DNA of 64,000 nucleotides from Aurantiacibacter atlanticus (GCF_001077815.2 NZ_CP011310.1:1-64000), one strand, 5' to 3'. Shown: positions 8,752 through 17,550, counted from the stretch's first letter. Program-made: numbers and translations. The notes: generated from the sequence alone by a model not told the origin.

Positions 8752-9156
8752 TGGGGCATCGAACAACAAATGCCCCCTGCCATGCCCCCATTTGAGAAGG
8801 GCTTTGGGGGCATCGCCAGAATTGCCGTGAACCATCCATGGATCGCAGATGCCCTGTTTTCTGGGCTTCTGCAAGCAAACTGGGATGTTGAGGGATATGT
8901 AAATGGTGCCCAGAAGAGGCATCACATTCGAGATATTTTTCGTCGTCTTGTCAGATAGTTAGGAATTTGATCTTCAGTGAAAAGCCCTCAAAAGGCCCTC
9001 AAAAAACGTCTAATGCATTGGTTCGATGCCTTTTTTAGGACTCGAGATTAATCTGCGGCTCTGCATGACCAAGTCAATCAAAGTCTGCTTTGCGCCCTCA
9101 TTTCGGCCGTTCCACTCCTCACCTTAAACGCGCCAAAGCGGACGTCCATTTGGTCT
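8752..9156. repeat. Repeat-rich leader of the integrase; otherwise no gene seen
   Basis: The octamer GGGGGCAT or its complement occurs at 8770-8777, 8782-8789 and 8806-8813, with a partial copy at 8753. It occurs again at 7455-7462 beside the integrase start, on the far side of the IS. The 16-mer TTTGGGGGCATCGCCA is present twice (7452-7467 and 8803-8818). With the IS removed these sites lie within about 100 bp, the layout of integrase arm sites or an attachment region. The remainder to 9156 holds no convincing gene; a 62-codon frame at 8770-8958 has no supporting start signal. Confidence 0.5.
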
Positions 9157-9555
9157 TCACGCTACGGCATGGCGCCCCAGGCTCCCGATGATGTGGCATT
9201 CGCCGATCTTGTCCGCCTGGCAGGATCGTAACATCTGTCCGAGTTCGTTGCGGAGTGCCGTGAGATCGGCAATCTTGCGCTCGATCTCGGCCAGTTGCTG
9301 CTGAACCAGCTGATCGACATCTTGACAGGGCTTGTCGTCGTGATCGGACAAGGCTAGCAATTCGCGAACCTGCGCCATGCTAAACCCGAGGTCGCGCGCC
9401 CGACGCACGAAGGTGAGCGTCGCCAAATGTTCGTCAGAATAGTCGCGATAATTGCTATCGGTCCGGTCGGCCGCTGGCAGGATGCCCTCGCGCTCGTAAT
9501 AGCGGATCGTCTCCGCCTTGGTGCCGGTGGACCTTGCCAGTTCGCCTATACGCAT
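9157..9555 (-). CDS. cadR: MerR-family Cd(II)/Pb(II)-type regulator
   Basis: A 132-residue MerR protein. Residues 1-70 are the winged helix-turn-helix (MRIGELARSTGTKAETIRYYEREGILPAADR in two parts) and residues 75-115 a dimerisation coiled coil. Metal-binding cysteines are placed as in CadR/PbrR: one in DKPCQDVDQL and two in LRSCQADKIGECHIIGSL. Start chosen at 9555, where the family begins. It is divergent from a CDF exporter and should activate it by underwinding the promoter between them. Zn or Hg sensing cannot be excluded, but the cysteine pattern favours Cd/Pb. Confidence 0.9.
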   Translation of the reverse strand: MRIGELARSTGTKAETIRYYEREGILPAADRTDSNYRDYSDEHLATLTFVRRARDLGFSMAQVRELLALSDHDDKPCQDVDQLVQQQLAEIERKIADLTALRNELGQMLRSCQADKIGECHIIGSLGRHAVA

Positions 9556-9558
9556 CGC

Positions 9559-9591
9559 TTGACCTTGTAGTTGCTGCAAGGTGCATATGTC
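9559..9591 (+). promoter_or_regulatory. MerR-type promoter/operator of the metal exporter
   Basis: A -35 box TTGACC at 9559-9564 is followed after an unusually long spacer of about 19-20 bp by a -10-like ATATG at 9584-9588. The spacer carries the inverted repeat ACCTTG (9562-9567) and CAAGGT (9577-9582). A long spacer filled by an ACCTTG-type dyad is the hallmark of MerR/CadR-activated promoters. It drives the CDF gene to the right. Confidence 0.8.
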
Positions 9592-9622
9592 TCTGCGACT
9601 CGAACGTTGCAAGGAGAGCGGC

Positions 9623-10243
9623 ATGGGCAAGTCGTGCTGCCAGACACCCGAACCCGACGGCCATGCGCACAATAATCCGCGCTGGCGCCTTATCCTCTGG
9701 ATCGCGCTGATCGCGAATGCGGCCATGTTTGTGGTCGAGATCGTTGCGGGTCTTGCCGCCGACTCCCGCGCGCTTCAGGCCGACGCGCTGGATTTCTTCG
9801 GCGATGCGGCCAACTACGCGATCAGTCTTGGCGTAGCAGGACTCGCGCTTTCCTGGCGGGCCAAGGCAGCGCTCGTGAAGGCCGCGACCATGCTCGTTTT
9901 CGGCCTGTGGGTGATCGGCTACGCTGTCTACGGCCTCGTCGCCGGATCGAACCCGGAGCCCCAGACCATGGGCGTGATCGGCACACTGGCGCTGGTGGTC
10001 AATGTGATCGTCGCGCTGATGCTTTTCCGTTACCGCGAGGGTGATGCCAACATGCGATCCGTGTGGATCTGCTCGCGTAACGACGCGATCGGCAACATCG
10101 CGGTGCTGGGCGCAGCATTAGGGGTGTTCGGCACTGGCCAGGCATGGCCCGATCTGCTGGTGGCAGCGATCATGGCGGGGCTGGCGATCTGGGGCAGCGT
10201 CGAAGTCTTCGGAGAGGCACGCCGGGAGCTGGCCCATGGCTGA
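9623..10243 (+). CDS. Cation diffusion facilitator family metal exporter
   Basis: About 206 residues, inner membrane, exporting a divalent metal such as Cd, Zn or Pb in exchange for protons. The N-terminus has a CC pair and His residues (MGKSCCQTPEPDGHAHNN), then about six hydrophobic segments. The CDF metal site is seen in QADALDFFGDAANYAISL and in a second Asp of SRNDAIGNIAVL. The start is set at ATG 9623, with AAGGAG at 9610-9615. It is shorter than CzcD-type transporters because the C-terminal cytoplasmic domain is absent, as in other small CDF proteins of sphingomonads. It is controlled by the divergent CadR-like protein and overlaps the next gene by eight bases. Confidence 0.88.
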   Translation: MGKSCCQTPEPDGHAHNNPRWRLILWIALIANAAMFVVEIVAGLAADSRALQADALDFFGDAANYAISLGVAGLALSWRAKAALVKAATMLVFGLWVIGYAVYGLVAGSNPEPQTMGVIGTLALVVNVIVALMLFRYREGDANMRSVWICSRNDAIGNIAVLGAALGVFGTGQAWPDLLVAAIMAGLAIWGSVEVFGEARRELAHG

Positions 10244-10598
10244 CGTGAGTCCGCACCGCCTCGCGGTCCTTCTCGCAGAGGAATATCACGCAGCCGACGA
10301 GGCAGAACGTGCGGGACGGATCGCCATGGCATGGCACCATCTGGAACGCGGGCACATCCTCGCCCAGACGCGGTTCTGGCCGCATCTTCAGTCGCATCGC
10401 GAGATGCTTCACCTGGCGTTGCGCAATCGCGACCGTCGAGAGGTGATCGGCCAACTGATCCGGTTTGCCCTCGCACCGCTCGGCAACCTCACTGGTCGGC
10501 TTCCGCTGGGAAATACCGGCCGGTCAAATGTCAGTGCTTTTGCACCGATGGAACTGCCGCCCGACCTTCATGCCATTCTCGATCCGCACGCGGATTGA
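10236..10598 (+). CDS. DUF3703 protein
   Basis: A 120-residue soluble protein matching DUF3703: an N-terminal EEYHAADEAERAGR helix, then AWHHLERGHILAQTRFWPHL and an HREML helix, followed by a Gly/Leu-rich RLPLGNTGRSNVSAF segment. Conserved His and Glu residues suggest metal binding, but the biochemical role is not known. DUF3703 genes typically follow a CDF exporter under MerR control, as here, where the start overlaps the exporter stop by eight bases. Confidence 0.85.
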   Translation: MADVSPHRLAVLLAEEYHAADEAERAGRIAMAWHHLERGHILAQTRFWPHLQSHREMLHLALRNRDRREVIGQLIRFALAPLGNLTGRLPLGNTGRSNVSAFAPMELPPDLHAILDPHAD

Positions 10599-10637
10599 GC
10601 GGCGACCTTATTCGACCTCCTATCTCAGAAAGACCGA

Positions 10638-12635
10638 TTGACTGTGAAAAATCGTTTGTATGCGAGCCTGCTTCTTGGCGCGACCTCGTCGCTCGCTTTG
10701 ACTACCCCTGCGTTCGCCCAGAATGCGGATCAGCAGGCAACCGCCCCAGAGGAAGAGGCCCGCGAAGATGACGAGGAGGGCAAGAACGCCATCATTGTCC
10801 AGGGCACCAGGCTCGGGCGGCGCCTGCAGGACGAGCCGATCCGCGTCGAGGTGATCGCGGGCGAGGAAATAGAGGAAAAGGCAATTATGCGCCCCGGCAA
10901 CATCGCCATGCTGGTCAACGAAACCGGCGGCGTGCGCGTGCAGGTCACCTCGCCGGCCCTAGGTGCTGCGAACATCCGTATACAGGGACTGGAAGGCCGC
11001 TACACGCAGCTGCTGGCCGACAACCTTCCGCTTTACGGCGGGCAGGCCGCATCTCTTGGGCTATTGCAAATCCCGCCGACCGATCTTGCGCAGGTCGAAG
11101 TCATCAAGGGATCGGCCTCGGCGCTCTACGGCGCGTCGGCATTGGGCGGCGTGATCAATCTCATATCCAAACGCCCCGGCGACGAATTCGAAGCTGAAAT
11201 GCTCGCCAACGCGACCACCCGCAACGGGCAAGACCTGACCGCATATGTCGCCTGTCCTATCACCTCGAACGCTGGTCTCTCGCTTACCGCGGGAGCACAC
11301 CGGCAGACCGGGCAGGATCTCGATGACGACGGCTGGCTCGACATGGCGTCCTACGAGCGTCTGACCGCCCGTCCGCGTTTCCAGTGGGACGGGGACGACG
11401 GATCGTCGATCTACCTCACGCTCGGCGCGATGACCGAGGACCGGGTCGGCGGCACCATGCCAGGGCGAACCGTTCCGGACGGAACCTCCTACGTGCAGGG
11501 ACAGGAAACGCAGCGGCTCGATGCGGGCCTTGTCGCCCAGACGCCGGTTTCAGACGCCGCCGAGCTCAACCTGCGCGCCTCCGCGATGCGGCAGGACCAT
11601 CTACACCGCTACGAAGATGTGATCGAGGATGACCGGCACACCAGCCTGTTCGGCGAGGCTTCGATCGCGAGCAGCAGCGGCGCCACTGCATGGGTCGGCG
11701 GGATTGCTTTCCACCAGGACAGCTTCCGTTCGGACACCTTCCCGGCATTCGACTATACCTACGATGTGCCCGGCATCTTCGCCCAGATCGAGCAGGAAGC
11801 TTCGCTCGACCTGACCCTGGCCGCGAGCGCGCGGGTCGATTTCCATAGCGAGTTCGGCACGCAATTCAGTCCCCGCCTGACCGCGCTCTATCGCCCCGGC
11901 AACTGGACCATTCGCGCCTCCTTCGGCGGCGGCTTCTTCGCTCCCACGCCGTTCGTGGACGAGATCGAGGCGGCGGGACTTTCGCGGCTGGAGCCGTTGG
12001 GCAATCTGGAAGCCGAAACCGCGCGCACCGCTTCGTTCGATGTGGGATATTCCGGCGGCGCGTGGGAAGCCAATGTCACCCTGTTCGGCGCGAATATCGA
12101 GAACGCCACGCGGCTGACGGAAATCGCGCCCGACAGGGTCGCACTCGTAAATATCGAAGGGATGACGCGGGTGCGCGGGAGCGAGCTGCTGCTCCGCTTC
12201 AAGCAGAATGGTTTTACCGTGACCGGAAGCTACGTCTTCGTCGATTCAAGCGAACCCGATCCGTCCGGCATCGGAAGGCGCGAGGTCCCACTCACGCCTA
12301 AGCACACCGCGGGCCTGGTCGGCATGTGGGAGGAGCACGGTAAGGGGCGTATCGGGGTGGAAGCCTACTACACCGGCACCCAGGCTCTCGACGACAACCC
12401 CTACCGAACCCGATCGCGGCCCTATTTGCATCTCGGAATTCTTGGAGAGATCACCCTCGGGAGTGTAAGCCTGTTCGTCAACGCGGAGAACCTTCTAGAT
12501 GTGCGTCAGACGAAATACGATCCGCTGCTGTTGTCCCAACGCGCCGCAAGCGGGCAGTGGACCGTCGATGCCTGGGCACCTCTCGAAGGATTTATCCTGA
12601 ACGGCGGCATAAGGCTACGCTTCGGCGGACACTGA
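10638..12635 (+). CDS. TonB-dependent outer-membrane receptor
   Basis: About 665 residues with an N-terminal signal peptide ending TTPAFAQ, a plug domain at about residues 50-175 (RLGRRLQDEPIRVEVI, ANIRIQGLEGRYTQLLADN, SASALYGASALGGVINLISK) and a 22-strand-type barrel ending in an aromatic-rich C-terminus (LNGGIRLRFGGH). Two in-frame starts fit: TTG 10638 and GTG 10644; the latter gives the usual MKNRLYAS-like beginning. It lies 39 bases behind the DUF3703 gene, in the same orientation, so it is probably part of the metal-response operon. The ligand is unknown; a metal chelate is the simplest idea, although an importer beside an exporter is unusual. Confidence 0.88.
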   Translation: MTVKNRLYASLLLGATSSLALTTPAFAQNADQQATAPEEEAREDDEEGKNAIIVQGTRLGRRLQDEPIRVEVIAGEEIEEKAIMRPGNIAMLVNETGGVRVQVTSPALGAANIRIQGLEGRYTQLLADNLPLYGGQAASLGLLQIPPTDLAQVEVIKGSASALYGASALGGVINLISKRPGDEFEAEMLANATTRNGQDLTAYVACPITSNAGLSLTAGAHRQTGQDLDDDGWLDMASYERLTARPRFQWDGDDGSSIYLTLGAMTEDRVGGTMPGRTVPDGTSYVQGQETQRLDAGLVAQTPVSDAAELNLRASAMRQDHLHRYEDVIEDDRHTSLFGEASIASSSGATAWVGGIAFHQDSFRSDTFPAFDYTYDVPGIFAQIEQEASLDLTLAASARVDFHSEFGTQFSPRLTALYRPGNWTIRASFGGGFFAPTPFVDEIEAAGLSRLEPLGNLEAETARTASFDVGYSGGAWEANVTLFGANIENATRLTEIAPDRVALVNIEGMTRVRGSELLLRFKQNGFTVTGSYVFVDSSEPDPSGIGRREVPLTPKHTAGLVGMWEEHGKGRIGVEAYYTGTQALDDNPYRTRSRPYLHLGILGEITLGSVSLFVNAENLLDVRQTKYDPLLLSQRAASGQWTVDAWAPLEGFILNGGIRLRFGGH

Positions 12636-12751
12636 TTTGCTTTACTCATTTAGCTTTGCGAGCCCACCTATCGTCCGAACTACAGGTTCAAAAATCTCGG
12701 CATTGTTTCTCGGATGGCCTCAAGAGCGTGCAATGGCCGAGCTGCAATAAG

Positions 12752-13174
12752 CTAGGCTGCCCGGTCCGTCCTTTCCGGCTGTCGCACTTCGACGATCCGC
12801 AGGCAGCGTTCCTTGCCAGAACGATCGGGCCAGTTAATCGCAGAACCGGCTTGCATTCCAATGAGACCGGCGCCCACGAGGGTCAGCACGGAGAGACGGT
12901 TCTGGTCCAGGTTCGCATCGCGCGGCCATACCAGTTGAACCTTGCGCCGGTCACCCGATCGCTCGTCGACGAATTCGACCTCGGATTGCATGGTCACAAC
13001 GTCATGAGGCAGGTCTTCGGCTGCCACGACATTGGCGCGATCCAGTTCCTCGCACAGTTTTCCAGCTACATCCGGACTGCGCTCCTCGATGGACATCGCC
13101 AGTTCGTAGAGCGCGTCCGCTTCGGTATCGATAACATGAATGATCGGCTTTTCACCGTTTTGGGAAGTGGTCAT
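12752..13174 (-). CDS. rnk: Rnk/GreA-like nucleoside diphosphate kinase regulator
   Basis: A 140-residue protein with the GreA/GreB C-terminal (FKBP-like) fold used by Rnk: [40 protein letters not shown], then [19 protein letters not shown]. The N-terminal helical part is short, as in Rnk rather than Gre factors, so it should bind RNA polymerase near the secondary channel without cleavage activity. I take the start at 13174, inside a longer frame, because homology begins there. It converges with the TonB receptor gene. Confidence 0.8.
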   Translation of the reverse strand: MTTSQNGEKPIIHVIDTEADALYELAMSIEERSPDVAGKLCEELDRANVVAAEDLPHDVVTMQSEVEFVDERSGDRRKVQLVWPRDANLDQNRLSVLTLVGAGLIGMQAGSAINWPDRSGKERCLRIVEVRQPERTDRAA

Positions 13175-13443
13175 TTTTCGTAACTCGCTAGAGAGCCGCA
13201 AGAGGATCGCGGCTGGGCTGTAGATCGTCCGGGAGCCTCGTCCCGGACCGGATCACGGCCGTCGAGACGAGGCGTGCGCCCGTGCGGGCAGCTGACCTGC
13301 GTGCGCGAAATGTCGGTCGATGTGTTGCGAAAAGACCATGAGCCACATGTGGGCGCGATCTTCGGTTTAGTCAAATGGCATAAGACCAATCGCCTTATCG
13401 ACTATTCCGAGACTTTCGGGTTCGGAGCGCCTATCTGAACGGA

Positions 13444-14451
13444 ATGATGAACTTTCCTTCTTTCGGATTCAGGCGTGGCCCAGATCTCGCCATCGATCTC
13501 GGCACTGCCAACATGCGTATCATGGTGCGAGGCGAAGGCGTGGTCTTCGACGAACCATCCCTGTGCTATTACGAGAAGACGGCTGGTCAGATGAAACTGA
13601 TTGCAGCGGGCCGGAACGTCCTGGCGATGGTTGATCGGGTTCCTGGAACCCATGTGGTCCGCCGTCCTCTTGCTCGCGGTGTGCTGCAGGATATTGACGC
13701 CGCTGCCGCACTGCTTGCTCATGGCCTCTCGTCGGTGGTTGGCAGGAAGCGTAGAGGACGCCCCCCAGCCATGATCGGTATTCCAGCGGACGCCACGAAG
13801 GCGGAAGCGAATGCATTGCTCGCTGCTGCGGACGATGCCGGCTTCGGACGGATCGAACTGGTGCGCGAGCCTTTTGCAGCGGCTATCGGGGCAGACCTGC
13901 CCGTCCGCGAAGCGCGCGCGTCCATGATCGTTGAATGCGGCGCCGGAACGACCGAGGTTGCGGTCTTCTCGATAGACGGACAATGTCGTTCGCGCTCCGT
14001 GCGTTTGGGCGGTCTCGGCCTTGACGAAGCGATTACCGAACATCTTCATCTCCGACATCACTTCCTCATAGGCAGAATCACCGCCGAGACGCTGAAGAAG
14101 CATCTCGCGGCAGAAGGTGCCGAGGACGCGGAAGTGGAAATCAGAGGTCGATCACTGCACAATGGTCTTCCAGGAACGTTGACCTTGCCGGTTTCCGAGT
14201 TTCACCCCGTGCTGCAGCGACACTTCGGTCGTTTTGCAGATGCCGCCAGGCTTGTGGTCGGCGAAATATCTCCCGATCTTGCCGCCGACCTGTTGAGCGA
14301 GCGCGTTGTCGCCACGGGCGGTGGAATCTGCGCCAGATTCCTGGCTGAGGCGATCACCGCGGAATGCGGTGTTCCCGTGACCATCGCCAACGATCCCTCC
14401 GGTTGCGTTTCGCGCGGCCTGATGCGGTTGATGGAGGAGCGCACTGCCTAA
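13444..14451 (+). CDS. MreB-family actin-like protein (stand-alone paralogue)
   Basis: A 335-residue member of the actin/Hsp70 ATPase fold. Phosphate-1 loop is DLAIDLGTANMRI, connect-1 is in the region of GRPPAMIGIPADATKAEANAL, phosphate-2 is VECGAGTTEVAVFSID, and the adenosine loop is VVATGGGICARF. Length is close to normal MreB (about 345). It is not followed by mreC or mreD, so this is a stand-alone paralogue and not the canonical cell-shape gene. Several positions usually invariant in MreB are altered (DLGTAN followed by MRIM, CGAGTT instead of GGGTT), suggesting altered polymerisation. An ATG at 13444 with GAACGGA upstream supports the start. Confidence 0.85.
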   Translation: MMNFPSFGFRRGPDLAIDLGTANMRIMVRGEGVVFDEPSLCYYEKTAGQMKLIAAGRNVLAMVDRVPGTHVVRRPLARGVLQDIDAAAALLAHGLSSVVGRKRRGRPPAMIGIPADATKAEANALLAAADDAGFGRIELVREPFAAAIGADLPVREARASMIVECGAGTTEVAVFSIDGQCRSRSVRLGGLGLDEAITEHLHLRHHFLIGRITAETLKKHLAAEGAEDAEVEIRGRSLHNGLPGTLTLPVSEFHPVLQRHFGRFADAARLVVGEISPDLAADLLSERVVATGGGICARFLAEAITAECGVPVTIANDPSGCVSRGLMRLMEERTA

Positions 14452-14483
14452 CTTACGCCGGCAGCGTTTCGTCCGGGTCGATC

Positions 14484-15455
14484 ATGCAAAACGGGTCCCG
14501 CTTCTTTGCAAGCTTGTGGTCGCGCGCTTACGTGCTCCTCACGTTCACCGCCCTGTTCTGGGCCGGTAACGCAATCGTTGCGCGCGCGGCGCGCGAGCTG
14601 ATCCCTCCCGTCGCCTTGGCGTTCTGGAGATGGACGATTGCTCTGGCCATCATTCTGCCATTCGCATGGCGTCACTTGCGTCGGGATGCACCCGTCATCA
14701 GAGGGAACTGGAGGATGCTGCTGGTGCTTGGCGCACTTGGCATCGGGGCCTTCAACACCCTGCTCTACAGCGGATTGCAACAGACCACAGCGCTCAACGC
14801 CATGTTGCTGCAGTCGGGCCAACCTGCCCTCATTCTGTTTCTCGGCGCGATTTTCATGGGTGACAGCACGACGGTGTGCCAGATCGTAGGTGCCGCCATT
14901 GCGCTGGCTGGTGTGCTCTGGATCATCGCTCGCGGGAACCTTGGTATTCTCGGCACTCTGAATATCAACGAAGGCGACCTCATCATCGGGCTCGCCGTGT
15001 GTCTGTGGGCGGTCTATGCGGTAATGCTCAGGCGCCGCCCTGCGATCCATCCCCTCAGCCTGTTTGCAGTGACCTTAATCGTCGGCATAATCGGAATCTC
15101 GCCGTTCTATGGGATGGAGCTCAATTCGGAACGATACGTGGTTTTGCAGGAGGAAAGCCTGCTGGCGATCGGATATGTTTCGATTTTTCCGTCCGTCCTT
15201 GCCTACCTCTTCTTCAACAGGGGCGTAGAACTCATCGGGTCTGCAGGAACCGGGATGTATATGAACATCATGCCGATCATGGGGGCGGGTCTTGCGATCG
15301 TCTTCCTGGGCGAACATCTGCGAGGCTTCCATGCGATCGGAATGGCGCTGATAGTTGGCGGCGTTCTTCTCGCTGGCCGGGGTAGCAAGCCTCTGGCGGG
15401 GGCTGTCGTTTCTTCGAAGACAGACAATATCGAACGACGAAATGAAAGTGAGTGA
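14484..15455 (+). CDS. EamA/DMT-superfamily transporter
   Basis: About 323 residues with ten predicted membrane helices arranged as two EamA repeats; the first opens with LTFTALFWAGNAIVARAA and the second after IIGLAVCLWAVYAVMLRR. The C-terminal repeat ends GVELIGSAGTGMYMNIMPIMGAG and FLGEHLRGFHAIG. It is likely an inner-membrane metabolite exporter of unknown substrate. The start at ATG 14484 is chosen because the upstream 40 in-frame codons lie inside and behind the MreB gene and lack homology. It overlaps the start of the next gene by 14 bases. Confidence 0.85.
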   Translation: MQNGSRFFASLWSRAYVLLTFTALFWAGNAIVARAARELIPPVALAFWRWTIALAIILPFAWRHLRRDAPVIRGNWRMLLVLGALGIGAFNTLLYSGLQQTTALNAMLLQSGQPALILFLGAIFMGDSTTVCQIVGAAIALAGVLWIIARGNLGILGTLNINEGDLIIGLAVCLWAVYAVMLRRRPAIHPLSLFAVTLIVGIIGISPFYGMELNSERYVVLQEESLLAIGYVSIFPSVLAYLFFNRGVELIGSAGTGMYMNIMPIMGAGLAIVFLGEHLRGFHAIGMALIVGGVLLAGRGSKPLAGAVVSSKTDNIERRNESE

Positions 15456-16182
15456 CCGTTTCCCGACACACGCGAAGGATCCCGCATTCGGGCCGACGAT
15501 CTGGGTCACACGCACGTCGCCGGATAACGAAAAGACTGCGGGCGCCTTGCGGCGGTTAGGGTTCGATGCGCTGGCTGTGCCAGTTCTGCGAGTGGAAGGT
15601 CTCCCTGAGAAAGCTTTGGACGAGCAGCCCGATGCGATCGTGTTCACGTCCGTAAATGGCGTGCGCCATCATTCTATCTGCCCGGCACTTCTCGATATTC
15701 CAGCGTTCGCAGTGGGCGACAGGACAGCGGAGAGTGCCGCCCACGCTGGATATACCCATGTCGTCTCGGCGGCTGGGGACGTTCTCGATCTGGAGCGCCT
15801 GATCGTTCAGTCCCTCCCGCGAGGGAACCGGCTTCTGCACTTCTCCGCCCACCGGCCGGCTGGAGACCTGACCGGCAACCTTCGCCGCAAGGGTTATCTC
15901 GCCACGAGAAAACCGGTGTATGAGACCCGCGATGTCGCTGTCGCGAAGCTATTGGCATCCCTTCCAGCACCGCACGAGATAAACGGAATTCTGATCCACT
16001 CGCCGCGCGCTGGTAATGTGGTGAACCGCTGCCTGGAACGGACATCCCGGCCATTCGGAGGCATCATCTATTGCATCTCCGATGCAGCCGCGGCTCCTTT
16101 CGAGGGGAAACAAGGAATGGATATTCGTGTCGCCGCACGGCCAGACGAAGCCTCGATGCTGGCGCTCATCGGGAGCCCTTAA
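15442..16182 (+). CDS. Uroporphyrinogen-III synthase-like protein
   Basis: A 246-residue HemD-fold protein. Family features are the N-terminal WVTRTSPDNEKTAGALRRLG, the segment DAIVFTSVNGVR, AFAVGDRTAESAAHAGYTHV, LLHFSAHRPAGDLTGNLRRKG, then ILIHSPRAG and the C-terminal CISDAAAAPF. HemD closes hydroxymethylbilane to uroporphyrinogen III in haem synthesis. The gene stands away from hemC, so it may be a dispersed copy of the true enzyme, as often in alphaproteobacteria. Start ATG 15442 overlaps the transporter gene by 14 bases. Confidence 0.82.
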   Translation: MKVSDRFPTHAKDPAFGPTIWVTRTSPDNEKTAGALRRLGFDALAVPVLRVEGLPEKALDEQPDAIVFTSVNGVRHHSICPALLDIPAFAVGDRTAESAAHAGYTHVVSAAGDVLDLERLIVQSLPRGNRLLHFSAHRPAGDLTGNLRRKGYLATRKPVYETRDVAVAKLLASLPAPHEINGILIHSPRAGNVVNRCLERTSRPFGGIIYCISDAAAAPFEGKQGMDIRVAARPDEASMLALIGSP

Positions 16183-16241
16183 CGGAACACAGGAGCAGCC
16201 GCATCCGTTAGCGTGACGGCTAGATAAAAACGGAGATCAAC

Positions 16242-16643
16242 ATGAACAAGTTCGCCCCGTTCCTTTTCGGATCCGCTCTGCTCCTCTCCGCCTGCAATGA
16301 TCAGGAAGAGCAGGTCGAAGACCGTATCGAAGAACAGGCCGAGCAGAGCGCGCAGGAGTCCGGCGACACCCCGGTGGCACTCGGTCTGACCGAACGCCAG
16401 TTGCTCGATGCTGAAATCCTGGCCGCCGACGGAACCGAATTGGGTGATGTGGAAGCCGTGACAAAAGATGCCGACGGCAATGCGACCGAACTTCTCATAG
16501 AAGTCGAGGACAGCGATCCGGATCGATACGTCACGATACCGATTGACGGTCTGACCGTGACGACCCGTGGCAATGACACCGATCTTTCGTCGGAGATGAC
16601 GATGGAAGATATCGGCTCGCTTCCGGATGCGCAGATTCAGTGA
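16242..16643 (+). CDS. PRC-barrel-like lipoprotein
   Basis: A 133-residue exported protein. It has a lipoprotein signal ending LLLSAC, an acidic linker (QEEQVEDRIEEQAEQSAQES) and a C-terminal PRC-barrel-like domain (LLDAEILAADGTELGDVEAV, TELLIEVEDSD). The start ATG at 16242 has GGAGATCAAC upstream. The PRC barrel is usually a protein- or RNA-binding fold; its role here is unknown. Anchoring is likely in the outer membrane, since the residue after the cysteine is Asn and not Asp. Confidence 0.75.
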   Translation: MNKFAPFLFGSALLLSACNDQEEQVEDRIEEQAEQSAQESGDTPVALGLTERQLLDAEILAADGTELGDVEAVTKDADGNATELLIEVEDSDPDRYVTIPIDGLTVTTRGNDTDLSSEMTMEDIGSLPDAQIQ

Positions 16644-16684
16644 TGATCGAGCGAAGCAAGCCGGCAAGTCAGCTTCCGCCTGCT

Positions 16685-16987
16685 TCAATGCCCGCCGAAG
16701 CCAATGTAATCGAAGAAACAGTGGCCAGTATGTCCTGCCGCGGTAATGCGAACAGACCGGTCGAAGTCATCCAGTATCGCCACATCGCCATTTCCGAATC
16801 TCAGCGCGGCGAGCGTCGCAGTGTAGGCGCCATCGGTTGGCGAACTTCCGATGATGAGCCTGTCCGGCAGATCGACAGAGATCTTTACCAGGTCATCTCG
16901 TCGGAAGAGCTGCTCGAGCGGGTAGACTGATCCGCGTGACGGGCACGAAGTTCGTTCTCGCGGGTCGCGAGCCTTGCGTATCGGCAT
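16685..16987 (-). CDS. Possible small hypothetical protein downstream of DUF488 gene
   Basis: A 100-codon minus-strand frame overlapping the end of the DUF488 gene. From about 16909 onward it has GC-rich third positions and a plausible protein sequence (LPDRLIIGSSPTDGAYT, VAILDDFDRSVRI), better than the opposing frame. I recognise no family, and no good ribosome-binding site is visible. It could be a real small gene beginning at an internal codon, or a former C-terminal extension. Confidence 0.3.
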   Translation of the reverse strand: MPIRKARDPRERTSCPSRGSVYPLEQLFRRDDLVKISVDLPDRLIIGSSPTDGAYTATLAALRFGNGDVAILDDFDRSVRITAAGHTGHCFFDYIGFGGH

Positions 16988-17550
16988 AATGGGATATGCT
17001 CGTTCGGCTCCTCACGGCATTCCGAGCTTGGATAGACGACCCCGGTTGATCCGCTGACAACGGCTCGATCCGTCAACTTTGCCCGTTCCTGACGATCGGG
17101 AGCCATCAAATGGATAACTTCATGACCGCGAGCCATGAGATGATCGGCGATGATACGCCTATGGCATCGCCACCAGACCGCCTCGGAACACATCAACGCC
17201 ACTCGACAATCATCCGCTAGGTTAACGAGGTCCTCGATCGCCGACTGGAAGTCGCCGCTCAACGCATAGTCGGCGTAGTTATGGAAGCTCTGGACGCGCC
17301 AGTATCCGTTCAGCGCCGGATCCACATCATCTTGTCGTTTCCTTCTGCCGCCGAGTTTATCGAAGTGTCCGTAGGCGATGTCGTGCTCATCGAGCAGATC
17401 GGGGAAGGAATCGATGTTGAATGCGGGATTGGCGCGGGAGCGGGGGAAAGCCCGGACATCGGCCAGCATGTCCACATCAGCTGCTCTCAGCATGGCAATG
17501 ACAGTGTCCGCATCCCGATTGGAATGGCCGATCGTGAAAACGGTTGGCAT
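16885..17550 (-). CDS. DUF488-family protein
   Basis: A 221-residue protein of the DUF488 family: TIGHSNRDADTVIAML at the start, the motif DVRAFPRSRANPAFN, SFHNYADYALS, then the signature LMCSEAVWWRCHRRIIADHL. The Cys/Glu and Trp-x-Cys-His-Arg residues resemble a catalytic or metal site, but no reaction is established. The last 60 residues beyond HEVIHL are not typical. It starts one base into the stop of the DUF2945 gene (TGATG), so the two are translationally coupled. Confidence 0.82.
   Translation of the reverse strand: MPTVFTIGHSNRDADTVIAMLRAADVDMLADVRAFPRSRANPAFNIDSFPDLLDEHDIAYGHFDKLGGRRKRQDDVDPALNGYWRVQSFHNYADYALSGDFQSAIEDLVNLADDCRVALMCSEAVWWRCHRRIIADHLMARGHEVIHLMAPDRQERAKLTDRAVVSGSTGVVYPSSECREEPNEHIPLCRYARLATRENELRARHADQSTRSSSSSDEMTW

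Noticed and set aside
8770..8958. Small plus-strand frame beside the integrase
   Set aside because: Starts inside the GGGGGCAT repeat cluster, lacks a ribosome-binding site and matches no family.
8940..9060. Possible tRNA gene as integrase target
   Set aside because: I looked for a T-arm and acceptor stem near TTGGTTCGATGCC; no cloverleaf partner segments are present.
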